A stretch of 64,000 nucleotides of DNA from Siderastrea radians (taxonomy: Eukaryota > Cnidaria > Anthozoa > Scleractinia > Rhizangiidae). Both the position numbers and the translations under genes were made by a program. How positions within the stretch are numbered: the first letter of the stretch is position 1; every line of letters begins with the position of its first letter. This document shows, piece after piece, positions 11,821 to 20,349 of this stretch. The stretch is taken from positions 11,772,501 through 11,836,500 of the forward strand of contig OZ024895.1 in the NCBI GenBank assembly GCA_964017195.1, given 5' to 3'. The notes under the pieces are model-generated. The model was given only the letters and a program-made list of their open reading frames with translations, searched no databases and was not told the origin of the DNA.

Positions 11821-11903
11821 CACACGAGTGACCACGAGTGACCACGAATGACCACGAGTAGACCACGAGTGACCACGAGTGACTACGAGTGACCACGAGT
11901 GAG
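11821..11903 (+). repeat. 10-bp tandem repeat GACCACGAGT, left arm
   Basis: About eight units of GACCACGAGT with a few variants. An inverted array of the same unit lies at 13287-13390. The pair forms part of the large palindrome's arms. Confidence 0.9.
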
Positions 11904-13286
11904 ATTGCATCAAAATATTTGGCTGCTGTCATGATGACGTCATCATTACATCATTTTATCAAATAATCACTATTTCACGGCAAACTGGCCGTTTTTTGAG
12001 ACCTTTATACCTGGATTCGACATTTTCGCCATTTCTGACTGAATGGAGGAGGGGCTAGGGGACGGACAGGGAGGGGGCATTGGGGGGTACAAACTTCCCG
12101 CCACCCGCACCCTTTAATCTCGGTTCCGGCCACTTTTCTTAACTTTTTCTTCCCGCGCTTTTTTCCGCCTCCCGTACACCTCCCTCCCTCTTTTCTACCC
12201 GGAGTCCCAAATTCTGTCCACCTCCATCCCTACCCCCCCCCCCCCCCCTCGAAGGCTACCAGTGACCAAGGGTGGAAAAAAGAGAAAGATAGTGAAAATG
12301 ACAAATATAAAAATTAACAAAAAGGTTTTTTGTGAAAGTACGTGATTTAAGCCAATTTATAAGTATTATAAATTAAAGTTAATGGGACAACCATGAGGTT
12401 AATGTCCTAGCATTACTATATCGGCAATGCGATATGCCATCAAGATAAGACCTTTCAATCATCATGCCTAAAGGTCATGCCACATTCACGTCCAAACATC
12501 AGGATATTTGTACTTGACCAATGACGTGTGGCTGCTCACGTGAAATTGAGCACCTTCAATCTGCCTTTGTTCATTTCAGCCTCAAACTGTTGTTGTCTCA
12601 CTTACTCTCAGGGGTTGGAACATTATAGGAAATATTTAATTGTTAAACGATTATAGTGGTTTACGCTATAAATTTCTCATATCAGCAAAACAATACAATC
12701 AAACCACTTTGTTAACTACAACAGTCTACAAAGAGGAAATCAAGGTAATTATTTATCTTAGATTTCTTTGAATATTATTAATAACTTTTCACAGGCAATA
12801 ATGTAGCTGCGAGTACGTCCAAATCGTTTGCAAGTCGCGCAAATCCCGCAGGACGCTAAACACATACTGGTAGAATGACAAATGTAAACAACCAGGCCGA
12901 CGATGAGATTATCCCGCCTTTAGTTAATTGGAAACTAACAAATTTATTAAAGTGAACTACTTTTAAGAGAATTTGGGACTCCGGGTCGAAAAGAGGAAGG
13001 GAGGTGCACAGGAGGCGGAAAAAAGGGCGGGAAGTAAAAGTTAAGAAAAGTGGCCGGAGCCGAGATTAAAGGGTGTGGTTGGCGGGAAGTTTGTACGCCC
13101 CCCCCCCCATGCCCCCTCCCTGTCCGTCCCCTAGCCCCTCCCCCATTCAGTCAGAAATGGCGAAAATGTCGAATCCAGGTATTAAGGTCTCAAGAAAGGG
13201 CCAGTTTGCCGTGAAATAGTGATTATTTGATAAAATGATGTAATGATGACGTCATCGTAACATCAGCAAAATATTTTGATGCAATC

Positions 13287-13390
13287 TCACTCGTGGTCAC
13301 TCGTAGTCCCGCGTGGTCACTCGTGGTCACTCGTGGTCTACTCGTGGTCACTCGTGGTCACTCGTGGTCATTCGTGGTCACTCGTGTGTA
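13287..13390 (-). repeat. 10-bp tandem repeat ACTCGTGGTC, right arm
   Basis: About ten units of the inverse of the array at 11821. Beyond both arrays the arms continue with GTACTTTTAGACACGATC and its inverse, so the arrays are embedded within a longer inverted repeat. Confidence 0.9.
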
Positions 13391-14075
13391 CTTTTAGACA
13401 CGATCGAGAATTTATCGTGGACGCAAAAGCCACCGACTCAAGTAAATATTAATATATTCAAAGTAATGCGCAATGTATTCCTCCGTGATTTTTGCTTTCC
13501 GTTGTAATCTTCAGTGCAACAAAGAACAAAGAAACCAGATAAAAATCACGAAGCAACGAATAACGCATTACTTTGAATATATTAGCACTTAATTGCCAAC
13601 TGTGAATTTGTAACGCAAGCTTTTCCGTCGGTTCATACGTCCTCTTTAACGTTAAATCTAAAAGTGTTCCAGTGAATCAATGTTAATAAGACTCAACACT
13701 AAAATTGATCACATCGTCAAGGACGCGTGTTTAATGTTTTAAAAAAATCTATCGAGCCGTTCTTAAGATTTTCGCAAAAGCGCTCAAATTCAAAAATTAC
13801 CACAAAACGATTACGCAAACGACCTTAGAAAAACAATTCGTTCTCGAGATCGCAAACACCAGTTTCAACAAAACTTTTTAGGCGTGAAATAGTAAGTAAA
13901 AGACACATTTCAACAGTACTTTCTAGCCATTTCATCAAAGCATTGATTATATTTCGGTGCATTTACTATTACTATGCAAACACAACGGTTGAAAATGTTT
14001 TTGCGATTTACTTCAAAACAAACATACAGAATTTTTTGGTTCTTGTATATTTTGTTTGCCATACACTGCAGTTTA

Positions 14076-14759
14076 GGGTGCGTTTCTTTGGGAAAATCCG
14101 AAAACGGATTTGTGATCCCAGATCATATGGATTCTTCGACACCAAAGAAACGCAAAATCCGAAAAAGGATTATTTTGTCATGACAAGACAGGCTGGAGGC
14201 ACGCAATATATATGTCAGAACGATATTTCTCTCGTACTGCCCTAGAATTCAACTAGAATGGAATACAAATAATTTATAAACAAGGACAGTATCTGCAGTA
14301 GTTCAAGTGAACTCGCTATTTGCGTTCACAGTTAGCAAAATCTGGTCCCTGAATTACAGAAATGGTACACAAATGAAGTTATCCTGACGTGTCAATGCTT
14401 CCGTCTGTACTTTTGGAGAAACCTTTTCAAATATACGGAACGGAATAATCACCTGAATTTTCCTTTTCACGATCTAATGTTTTGTCACGCAAGATCGAGA
14501 GAAAATATGGCGAGACCAGTAAATTTGCATGGAAGACCGCTTGACAGATGTACTATTTTCGGATCCGTCCCCCAAAGAAACGCACGGATCATGAATCCTA
14601 AAAATCCGGATTTAGATTTGATCTGATGTATCCACTCGGAGTGTGATTCTTCAGATCGCTAATCCCTGATTAATCCATTTTCGGATTTAGGTAAAGAAAC
14701 GCAAAATCCGTTTTTGGATACAAGAATCCGGATTTGGATTTTCCCAAAGAAACGCACCC
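14076..14759. mobile_element. MITE with TA TSD, TIR GGGTGCGTTTCTTTGGG (684 bp)
   Basis: Ends GGGTGCGTTTCTTTGGGAAA and its exact inverse are flanked by TA at both sides. The left palindrome arm carries the same site without this insert, which defines the boundaries. The interior has several GGATTT/AAATCC inverted motifs and no gene. The short open frames crossing it (13943-14245) are by-products. Confidence 0.75.
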
Positions 14760-15446
14760 TAAGATGTTGGTATTTGCTTTTCAAAGTGAAATCTGGATCG
14801 CGCAAAATTTCAATTTTTCTGTTTTCCAGGATTTTTGTTTATCGTTGTCATGGAAATATCGATTTTCACAAAATGTAAACCACGTTAAAGTTCAATCCAA
14901 AACCAACAAGTAGTGCAAATTTCACGTTGATCCGACAAGATGAAGACTGTCTAACAGCCGATTTTAAAAGTGAGGTATGGTCCCAAAAAACTGTATCGAA
15001 ACACCTTAATTATGTTTCACATGCAATGTTCTCTTTTAAAAGTTTGACATACACTGGAATATCCAATGAAGTGGTGACTGTGGCTCTTGTCAGAAACTTT
15101 GAGACAAGCCATTATGGATACCACTCATGGAGCACGGCAGCGTGCTCTTGAAATGTTTTTCAACCTCTTTCAGAAATCTGAACGTTTTTCAGCTTATTAC
15201 CAAATGTCGAGGACTTTTTGCAAACGTTTACCTAGAAAATAAGACCGGCTGACCACAGATCATCCAACCCGTGGTGTTGGAAGGCGATAAGCTCAGATTT
15301 TATATCGTTTTGCACGTGACATAGTGAGTACAGTTTAATTATTTACGCATTGAGATGTGGATTGTTTGTGAGGTTTAAGTTTCAGTAGAAATTACTTTCA
15401 GAACTTTTACAATGCAGCGGATTTTTGTTGTTGTTGTTGTTTTTAG

Positions 15447-15607
15447 GTGTGGAAGTGTGATTGTTGATCTCGTTCTGCGGTTCAACAAAGTTGTGAGTGA
15501 AAGTGATGTGATATCTGCTCTGAAGACTGCAGCACAACAAGGCGACTTTGGCAAGTTTACTGTGGATCCCGATTCCATAAAAGCCACCGACACTGGAAGC
15601 ACACAAG
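15447..15607 (+). CDS. Receptor-like gene, SEA-domain exon
   Basis: After a GTTTTTAG acceptor, phase 2 reads CGSVIVDLVLRFNKVVSESD, then VISALKTAAQQGDFGKF and TVDPDSIKATD. The order GSV, hydrophobic strand, helix with L-x-x-A, a G-x-FG turn, then V-x-P-x-SI is the pattern of the second half of SEA domains, extracellular modules common in mucin-like and adhesion receptors, often self-cleaved at a G-S bond. Two donors are possible: AAG|GTGCAG (ends 15607, phase 1, compatible with the exon at 17930) and GCA|GTAAGA (ends 15612, phase 0). I chose the phase-compatible one. The acceptor phase matches the exon at 2074-2129. Confidence 0.7.
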
Positions 15608-16251
15608 GTGCAGTAAGACTACTGCTTACATCCACTGTTTAGGATCACCTTAGTTACAACTTGTTTAGCACACATATTTTAGATAACCCTTGTGCAGACT
15701 CCTGTTTTCATTGATGGGAATAGGAGACATCTGCAAACAGGCTACAGATGAAAATATTAATGCAAAGCGTAAAAATATTGGTCAATGTACCTATTGGCCC
15801 AAATTACTCTTTCCAACTAGCTGAACCGGGTGTCAAAACTGTCTAGACTTTCCAAAAGTTGTTCGCTAAACTGTCAAGCTGTCAAATTTTCTTTTCGCAA
15901 GTAATGGTTTTTGGAGGTAAAAGCCGCTCATTTTCGCGCTTTCGATATGTAGTCAATTCTACGCTCGGAGCTCATGGCGGAGGAAAACACTCCAACGAAA
16001 TGTTTTGTTCGCGTCGTTGTGCCTGAAAATATTTGTTTGCGAGGGTCAGTTGAAAATGCGGCCTTACGAAGAAGATTGTTTTCTGGGTCGGATAAGACCA
16101 AAACCGGCCGAAATCTGGAGCTTCTTCTTGGTTCTATATGCTTTGTTCTAAAAAGCACTCAGAGAATATGTAAATAAGGGGCCCTCTTCCTCGAAAATAT
16201 TACGTCTAAAGTGTAATTTAAATTGTAAACAATAACAAAGCGGCCGCTTAC

Positions 16252-16683
16252 CATTTCGCAATGCAGTGGCTTTCATCGATAAAAACAGCCTTGAGGTTTT
16301 TTCTTAGTTCCCCGCGAAAAATACCTCGATGGCTGTTTAGACGTGCTTCGGGGCTTCCAAAAACCAGGGAATACTTTCCATCAGTTATTTCTTTCAGTTG
16401 TTCACTCGAACAATCTGTTCCTACAGCAGCTGCCGACATCCCTCGTGCGAGTAGTGAAGCAACTTGGTCTTTCATGAGAGCGACCAGTGGCACAACAACC
16501 AAGCAAATTGACAAGACCTCTTCTCTCTCGCCATGCTGTAAATAGTCCAAAACGTATGGAGCTACTTCGAATGTCAAGCTCTTTCCCGATCCCGTAGGCG
16601 CCGAAACAAACACATCTTTTCCACTGCAGTAAGCTTGGATAACTTTTCGCTGATGTTCTCGGGCATCTTTGTAATTTGCTTTC
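16252..16683 (-). pseudogene. RecQ-like DNA helicase exon fragment
   Basis: The minus strand encodes helicase motif I (APTGSGKS), motif Ia (VVVPLVALMKDQV) and motif II (FIDESHC), preceded by a YKDAREHQRKVIQAY segment resembling the RecQ motif-0 region. DESH-type motif II and the LxALMKDQV wording place it among RecQ-like ATP-dependent 3'-5' DNA helicases. The coding stretch ends AAATG|GTAAGC, a good donor, so it looks like an exon. No downstream exons (motifs III-VI) are visible at lower coordinates before 15612. Upstream, an ATG in another frame (MAY) and an in-frame TGA suggest an indel. I call it a 5' fragment or pseudogene in antisense within the host intron. Confidence 0.65.
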
Positions 16684-16853
16684 CGTAAGCCATAATTTAT
16701 ATTTACTCACAACACGACAAGAAAGTCTACCTGCAAATAACAGATTGCTGGTTTCATCTTTCACGCGTGATCGATCATTATCTGGCGGGTCTGGCGAAGA
16801 TCTGGTTTGACTGACGTGAACTTGCCAACGCTGTTCTCTGATTGGTCAATTCT

Positions 16854-16875
16854 ACAGGAGGAAAATTCCTCCTGT
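16854..16875. repeat. Perfect short palindrome ACAGGAGGAA/TTCCTCCTGT
   Basis: A 10-bp perfect inverted repeat around an AA centre, at the boundary between the RecQ fragment's upstream DNA and a Penelope remnant. Confidence 0.6.
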
Positions 16876-16879
16876 AATT

Positions 16880-17260
16880 TTGGCGCCCTGCAAGTGATAA
16901 AAGTCGTTCGCACCGGTGTCTACTACCACCAAACCGGAAACGAGAACCGAACGACTTTTAGAAAGTCTAACTATCGAACACAGTGTTCGATAGTAACGTC
17001 GACCAATCAGGACAACGACCAGAGACTTATAACATCTACTGACGATTCACAGTTCACTTGACTCTGATGATGACTTCCGCTCAAGTTGTCGAAACGTCAG
17101 TCAATGTCAGCACAAACAGTCCTTCTCAAGACTACACTCACCCGGACGATCATAATTTACCGACTTATGGTATGACTCCTGGGTTCAAACCATTTACAGA
17201 ACACAGTGTTCTCGAACATTTCAGAATTAAATACAACGTCCTTAAACTAACAACTATAAC
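16880..17260 (+). mobile_element. Penelope-like element 3' remnant
   Basis: Non-coding DNA with an internal hairpin (AAAAGTCGTTCG against CGAACGACTTTT), a TATCGAACA/TGTTCGATA palindrome and a hammerhead-like core (17064-17098). It resembles the untranslated terminal region of Penelope-like retroelements, which are known to carry hammerhead motifs. No RT or GIY-YIG coding remains. Assignment is by motif and remembered family resemblance. Confidence 0.5.
17055..17105 (+). ncRNA. Hammerhead ribozyme-like motif (Penelope type)
   Basis: The catalytic box CTGATGA (17064-17070) and GAAA (17091-17094), followed by CGTC, bracket an imperfect stem II (GACTT against AAGTTGTC). Order and spacing match the minimal type I hammerheads reported in Penelope-like elements. 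The flanking ACTTGACT and GTCAGTC could form part of stem I/III. Activity has not been shown. Confidence 0.5.
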
Positions 17261-17524
17261 TGTATGAGACAGTTTCCTGGCATCTACCGTAGAATTTATT
17301 CTTTAAAAGTTCTCCTTATTAGTAGTGGGCCTTAAGATATGTCTTGGTCTCTCACCTCAGCTGTAGGTAACATACTTTTCCTGACCAGTATTTTGTTGTG
17401 TTCAAAACGTTCTTATTCAAACTTAAAGTGCAATAGCATGAGTAGGCCTAGTAACATTTAACTTTGGCAGCACTCCCTTCAGTATGTACGTCTGTCCTGT
17501 TTAAGTTTGTGTGAATTGTTGACT

Positions 17525-17830
17525 TGTAAATAAATAAATAAAATAAATATCCTTTATTTACCCTCGGCAAGTGTTTATAGCAAATTGCTAGTGGGGCCGA
17601 GCATTTAACAAACAAACGAAACAAATATTGTAAATGGAACATAACATGTTTTAAAAATCCCAACTGGCGGGAGGCAAACCAGTTGGCTATATACAAGCGC
17701 AGCCGAAGGATTTATAACTCGGGACAACCGAGAAACAAATCCATGAAGTGCTCAGAGTGGGATTCGAACCCGGGACCCACGGACTCGAAGTCCAACACCC
17801 TAACCACTCGGCCACCCTGCCACTCGGCCT
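17525..17830 (-). mobile_element. tRNA-derived SINE (minus strand)
   Basis: A tRNA-like head (17753-17819) is followed on the minus strand by a unique body and a TTTA-rich tail (17527-17547, read as TAAATAAATAAA on the plus strand). The head-body-tail order is that of a tRNA SINE. It lies in the intron before the exon at 17930. Confidence 0.7.
17753..17819 (-). tRNA. tRNA-Arg(TCG)-like SINE head
   Basis: On the minus strand the acceptor CAGGGTG pairs with CACTCTG. The D-arm GCCGAGTGGTTAGG, a loop CTTCGAG with U33 and anticodon TCG, and the T-arm CGGGTTCGAATCCC are present. At about 67 nt it is short for a tRNA. Because a SINE body follows, this is best read as the SINE's internal Pol III promoter rather than a working tRNA. 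Confidence 0.5.
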
Positions 17831-17929
17831 CGGCCACTTGTGCATTTTTCCTTTGGGATTCACTTTGATTAATGTAAAAAACTCATCTTTATCTTTATCT
17901 TATCCTTATCTTTCTTTTCTCTTTTGCAG

Positions 17930-17974
17930 AACCAGTTTGCAAAGAAACGTTTATAAAAGACAAAAACTGCTCGA
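17930..17974 (+). CDS. Receptor-like gene, Cys-bearing juxta-SEA exon (45 nt)
   Basis: Excellent splice signals: a long CTTTT tract ending in GCAG, and donor CGA|GTAAGT. Phase 1 gives PVCKETFIKDKNCS. The other two frames give either a stop or a less protein-like text. Two cysteines and basic/acidic residues suggest an extracellular linker or part of a small Cys module. Phase 1 at both ends makes it compatible with the SEA exon's AAG|GTGCAG donor and with the candidate exon at 18118. Confidence 0.6.
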
Positions 17975-18117
17975 GTAAGTCACCCAAGATTTCTAATTTC
18001 TTAAAACAAGGGTCTTCAATCTTAGTGATTGAGGATTGTTTTATTATTTTTTAAGACAATTATATATATATAAGAAAAAAAGATGGCTAAGTATAAGAAG
18101 GAAAATATTTTGCACAG

Positions 18118-18164
18118 GTCCTATAGTTGCTACAAATGTATATTGCTGTGTTGTCCTGGATAGC
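18118..18164 (+). CDS. Candidate receptor exon (phase 1 to 0)
   Basis: After TTTTGCACAG, phase 1 reads SPIVATNVYCCVVLDS to a GTAACT donor. A second donor (AAT|GTATAT, 18138/18139) also ends in phase 0. It provides the change from phase 1 (17974) to phase 0 that the transmembrane exon needs. The signals are only fair, so this exon is tentative. Confidence 0.3.
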
Positions 18165-18228
18165 GTAACTTTTAAAAAGCCATACATTTCACGTCGAAAA
18201 AGAATCAATCATTTTTAATTTAATGGAG

Positions 18229-18315
18229 CTTGTTGGATTATCAAGACTGGCCTCTGGGGCACCGTCTTGTAGCATTGCAGAAAGAGAGGAATTTCGTAGT
18301 TACATAAATATGCAG
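18229..18315 (+). CDS. Candidate receptor exon before the membrane helix
   Basis: An 87-nt open stretch, phase 0 at both ends, reading LVGLSRLASGAPSCSIAERE then EFRSYINMQ, with donor CAG|GTAACG. The acceptor AATGGAG has a weak pyrimidine tract. It would fit in frame before the transmembrane exon but is optional, since the phases also allow skipping it. Confidence 0.3.
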
Positions 18316-18656
18316 GTAACGCAATTTTATGTAACGCGTGACATTTCTAATACTGAAAATGTGAGGGCTGTAGGAAAATTCTGTTCAGAGGCTTAATTCT
18401 GCCAAGTGCGGTTAGGTTTGACGTTCTTGCGGGTTTTCATTTTTGCTATATGTATTTTTGTTTTGTTTTGTTTTGTTTTTTTTCTGTTTTTTGCAATTTA
18501 GAAAGCAAAAAAATGTTGAGAATTCCTTAACTCAGGAACCTACCGGCTCACAAATGAACTCCAGCTTGTAAGGGTCTGTCTTTGATAAGCCACAGGTTTT
18601 CTTGTTTTCTTAAGAGTTACGTAGATTAATACTTGTTCGGGGTGTTAATGTTACAG

Positions 18657-18825
18657 TTACAAAGTGAAATGGAAAAATACAATTCTTCTGTACTTTTGCC
18701 TGTTTTAGCAATTGTTTGGAAAATTGTCGTCCTTGCTATTGCGGGGGTGGTTCTAATTGCTTTTGTGGTTGGCATTGTCGCATGGTGGGTACACAAGAGG
18801 AGGAAATGTAGAAAAGATCCCAGGA
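18657..18825 (+). CDS. Receptor-like gene, transmembrane exon
   Basis: After an AATGTTACAG acceptor, phase 0 reads LQSEMEKYNSSVLLPVLAI, then a roughly 23-residue hydrophobic helix (IVVLAIAGVVLIAFVVGI and AWWV) and a basic stop-transfer HKRRKCRKDPR. The donor is AGGA|GTGAGT, phase 1. This is a textbook type I membrane anchor: an N-glycosylation-like NSS just outside, then the helix, then a positive cluster on the cytoplasmic side. It separates the SEA-containing ectodomain upstream from the tyrosine-rich tail exons at 37149 and 37755. The following intron is about 18.3 kb and full of retroelements. Confidence 0.75.
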
Positions 18826-19390
18826 GTGAGTACTTAATTGGTTAATTATGATTACCTACAATGTAACTTTGTGGGAAAAAAAACAGTAATGAGTAACTGC
18901 CTACAATCGCAAGCTAAGTCTGCTTATCTTTATTTTCTATGACATAAAGAAATTATGAGCCCTGTCATATAGTTTGTTCTTAAACTAGATCAACATTAGT
19001 TTATCCGAGAGCAGACGTGGTGTTTTCCAATCAGTCAAACGCTAAAGAAAACATTGATGATAGCTCCCCTGGGTTGTGCGTTTTTGCTTCAAATTCTTAT
19101 TAGTTGATGCGCTGTATGTTTTGTCCTTTCAGTTGTAACCGGTAAGGTGTGACCACACTGGTATTAGTTTTTGATTTACTTATAATCAGGGTTCTCTGAG
19201 TGTTTAAACGCTATGATAATGAAACTTGGAGGGTGTATAGTATGTTTAAAAAGGGTTTCCTACTAGCTTGCAACATGACGTGGTAACTTCAACTTCAACT
19301 TTATCTGAAATTCTTGATTGCCGTAGTTTCAGTGGACAGACCCACAGGTAGCAGCTGCTAATCTAGGGGGGGGGGGAGGGGGGCAGACAT

Positions 19391-19747
19391 CACAGGGAGG
19401 GTATGCCGGATTTCTAGTGACGGGGATGATCGAATGGGGGCAAAAATCAAAACCCAAAAAATCCCTGGTCCAAAAATTAAACCCCCCCCAAAAAAACAAA
19501 AATCCCATGCCGAATTTCCAAGCCTTAAAAATTTCCAGAAAGGATTACATGATATAACACGAACTACACAGTCAGCACTACCAAGAATCTTGAGATTGTT
19601 TTGAATGCTTAAAAAATCCTTACTTGAATCGAGCCACACACAAAAAAATACTTCCCCCCAAAAAATCCCGGAATCGAAAATTTCAAACCCAAAAAATCCT
19701 TCGATCATCCCCGTCACTTGAAATCCGGAGTACCCCCACCCCCGGGC
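19391..19747. mobile_element. MITE with 7-bp TSD CAGACAT (copy 2 of the family at 5420)
   Basis: The ends share GATTTC-AGTGACGGGGATGA with the element at 5420-6068, in inverted orientation. They are bordered by CAGACAT at 19384-19390 and 19748-19754 (eight bases with one mismatch). The interior has CCCAAAAAATCC runs. The 138-codon open frame on the minus strand across it is not a gene. Confidence 0.75.
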
Positions 19748-20293
19748 CAGACATACATCAGTTGGAAAGATCATAATTATGACGTGCAGATTACTTTATA
19801 CTTTCCAAACGGCCGCTATCTTTAACGTATTTTCTTCGATTCCATTATATTTACAAAGCTTTGGAAAACCACTATTGAACATTGAGAAAATAGTTATCAC
19901 AGCCAATGCTCTAAAGAATCCGAAAATGGCCTAAAACTACACAAATTACTGAAAGAACGTTAAGAAAATTAAAATTTGGCGAACATGCCTGTTTACATAT
20001 TTTTCCCAGGGAAATTGCAAGTCTAGTAAAAAGTGACATGTCCCAGCAGATTATGCCGAGTTCAATATTGGTCACAAAGTTTTGGGGGTATCTATTTAGA
20101 TTGTGAAAGAGGTTGTAAACGTTCAATGTTTGTGTAAAGGGGGAGGGGGGGGGGGGTGATGATGTCGAATTCCCTGCCCCCGGCTTCAAAGTCAACGGAC
20201 TATTCCTAAGGAGGGCTGTTATCGACTAGCTAGTGGATAATTTCTTTCTTCTTTCTTTCTTTTATTTTGTCGATGTGCTTTGATAACATGAAG

Positions 20294-20315
20294 TCCACCA
20301 CTCCGAAGAAAGGCT
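20294..20315 (+). CDS. Candidate 22-nt microexon of the receptor gene
   Basis: A long C/T tract (about 20233-20280) leads, without an intervening AG, to GAAG, then 22 nt (reading HHSEER between split codons), then a CT|GTGAGT donor. It starts in phase 1 and ends in phase 2, exactly the change needed to join the transmembrane exon (ends phase 1) to the tail exon at 37149 (starts phase 2). A 9-nt candidate at about 19132-19140 (TTTCAG acceptor, GTAAGG donor) could also be included without changing phase. Confidence 0.35.
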
Positions 20316-20349
20316 GTGAGTATTGAGTTATTTTTTTTATTATTATTTC

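Larger units (their letters stand above)
7456..15005. mobile_element. Large palindromic TTAA transposon (7.55 kb)
   Basis: TIRs beginning GGTGTTTCGATACAG are flanked by TTAA at 7452-7455 and 15006-15009. They continue as an imperfect inverted repeat over most of the element: 7456-7704 matches 14761-15005, about 10616-10940 matches about 13410-14073, and about 11800-12240 matches about 12960-13400. The arms differ by later insertions, two in tandem at a TTAA in the left arm, one at 10941-11797, and one at a TA in the right arm. The unpaired centre is about 12.25-12.95 kb. No transposase ORF is recognisable, so it is probably a non-autonomous foldback-type element. Confidence 0.75.

Noticed and set aside
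13943..14245. Open frames of 100 and 69 codons, and a related minus-strand frame at 10548-10904
   Set aside because: They lie in the two arms of the palindrome and run across the TA MITE boundary. Similar peptides in the arms only reflect the inverted repeat.
18502..18567. 66-nt open stretch with an acceptor-like TTTAG and a GTAAGG donor
   Set aside because: Its phases (2 to 2) cannot be joined to the transmembrane exon in the frame that encodes the helix.
19358..19774. 138-codon minus-strand frame
   Set aside because: Spans a complete MITE including its TIRs and TSD. Composition is driven by A/C-rich non-coding repeat.
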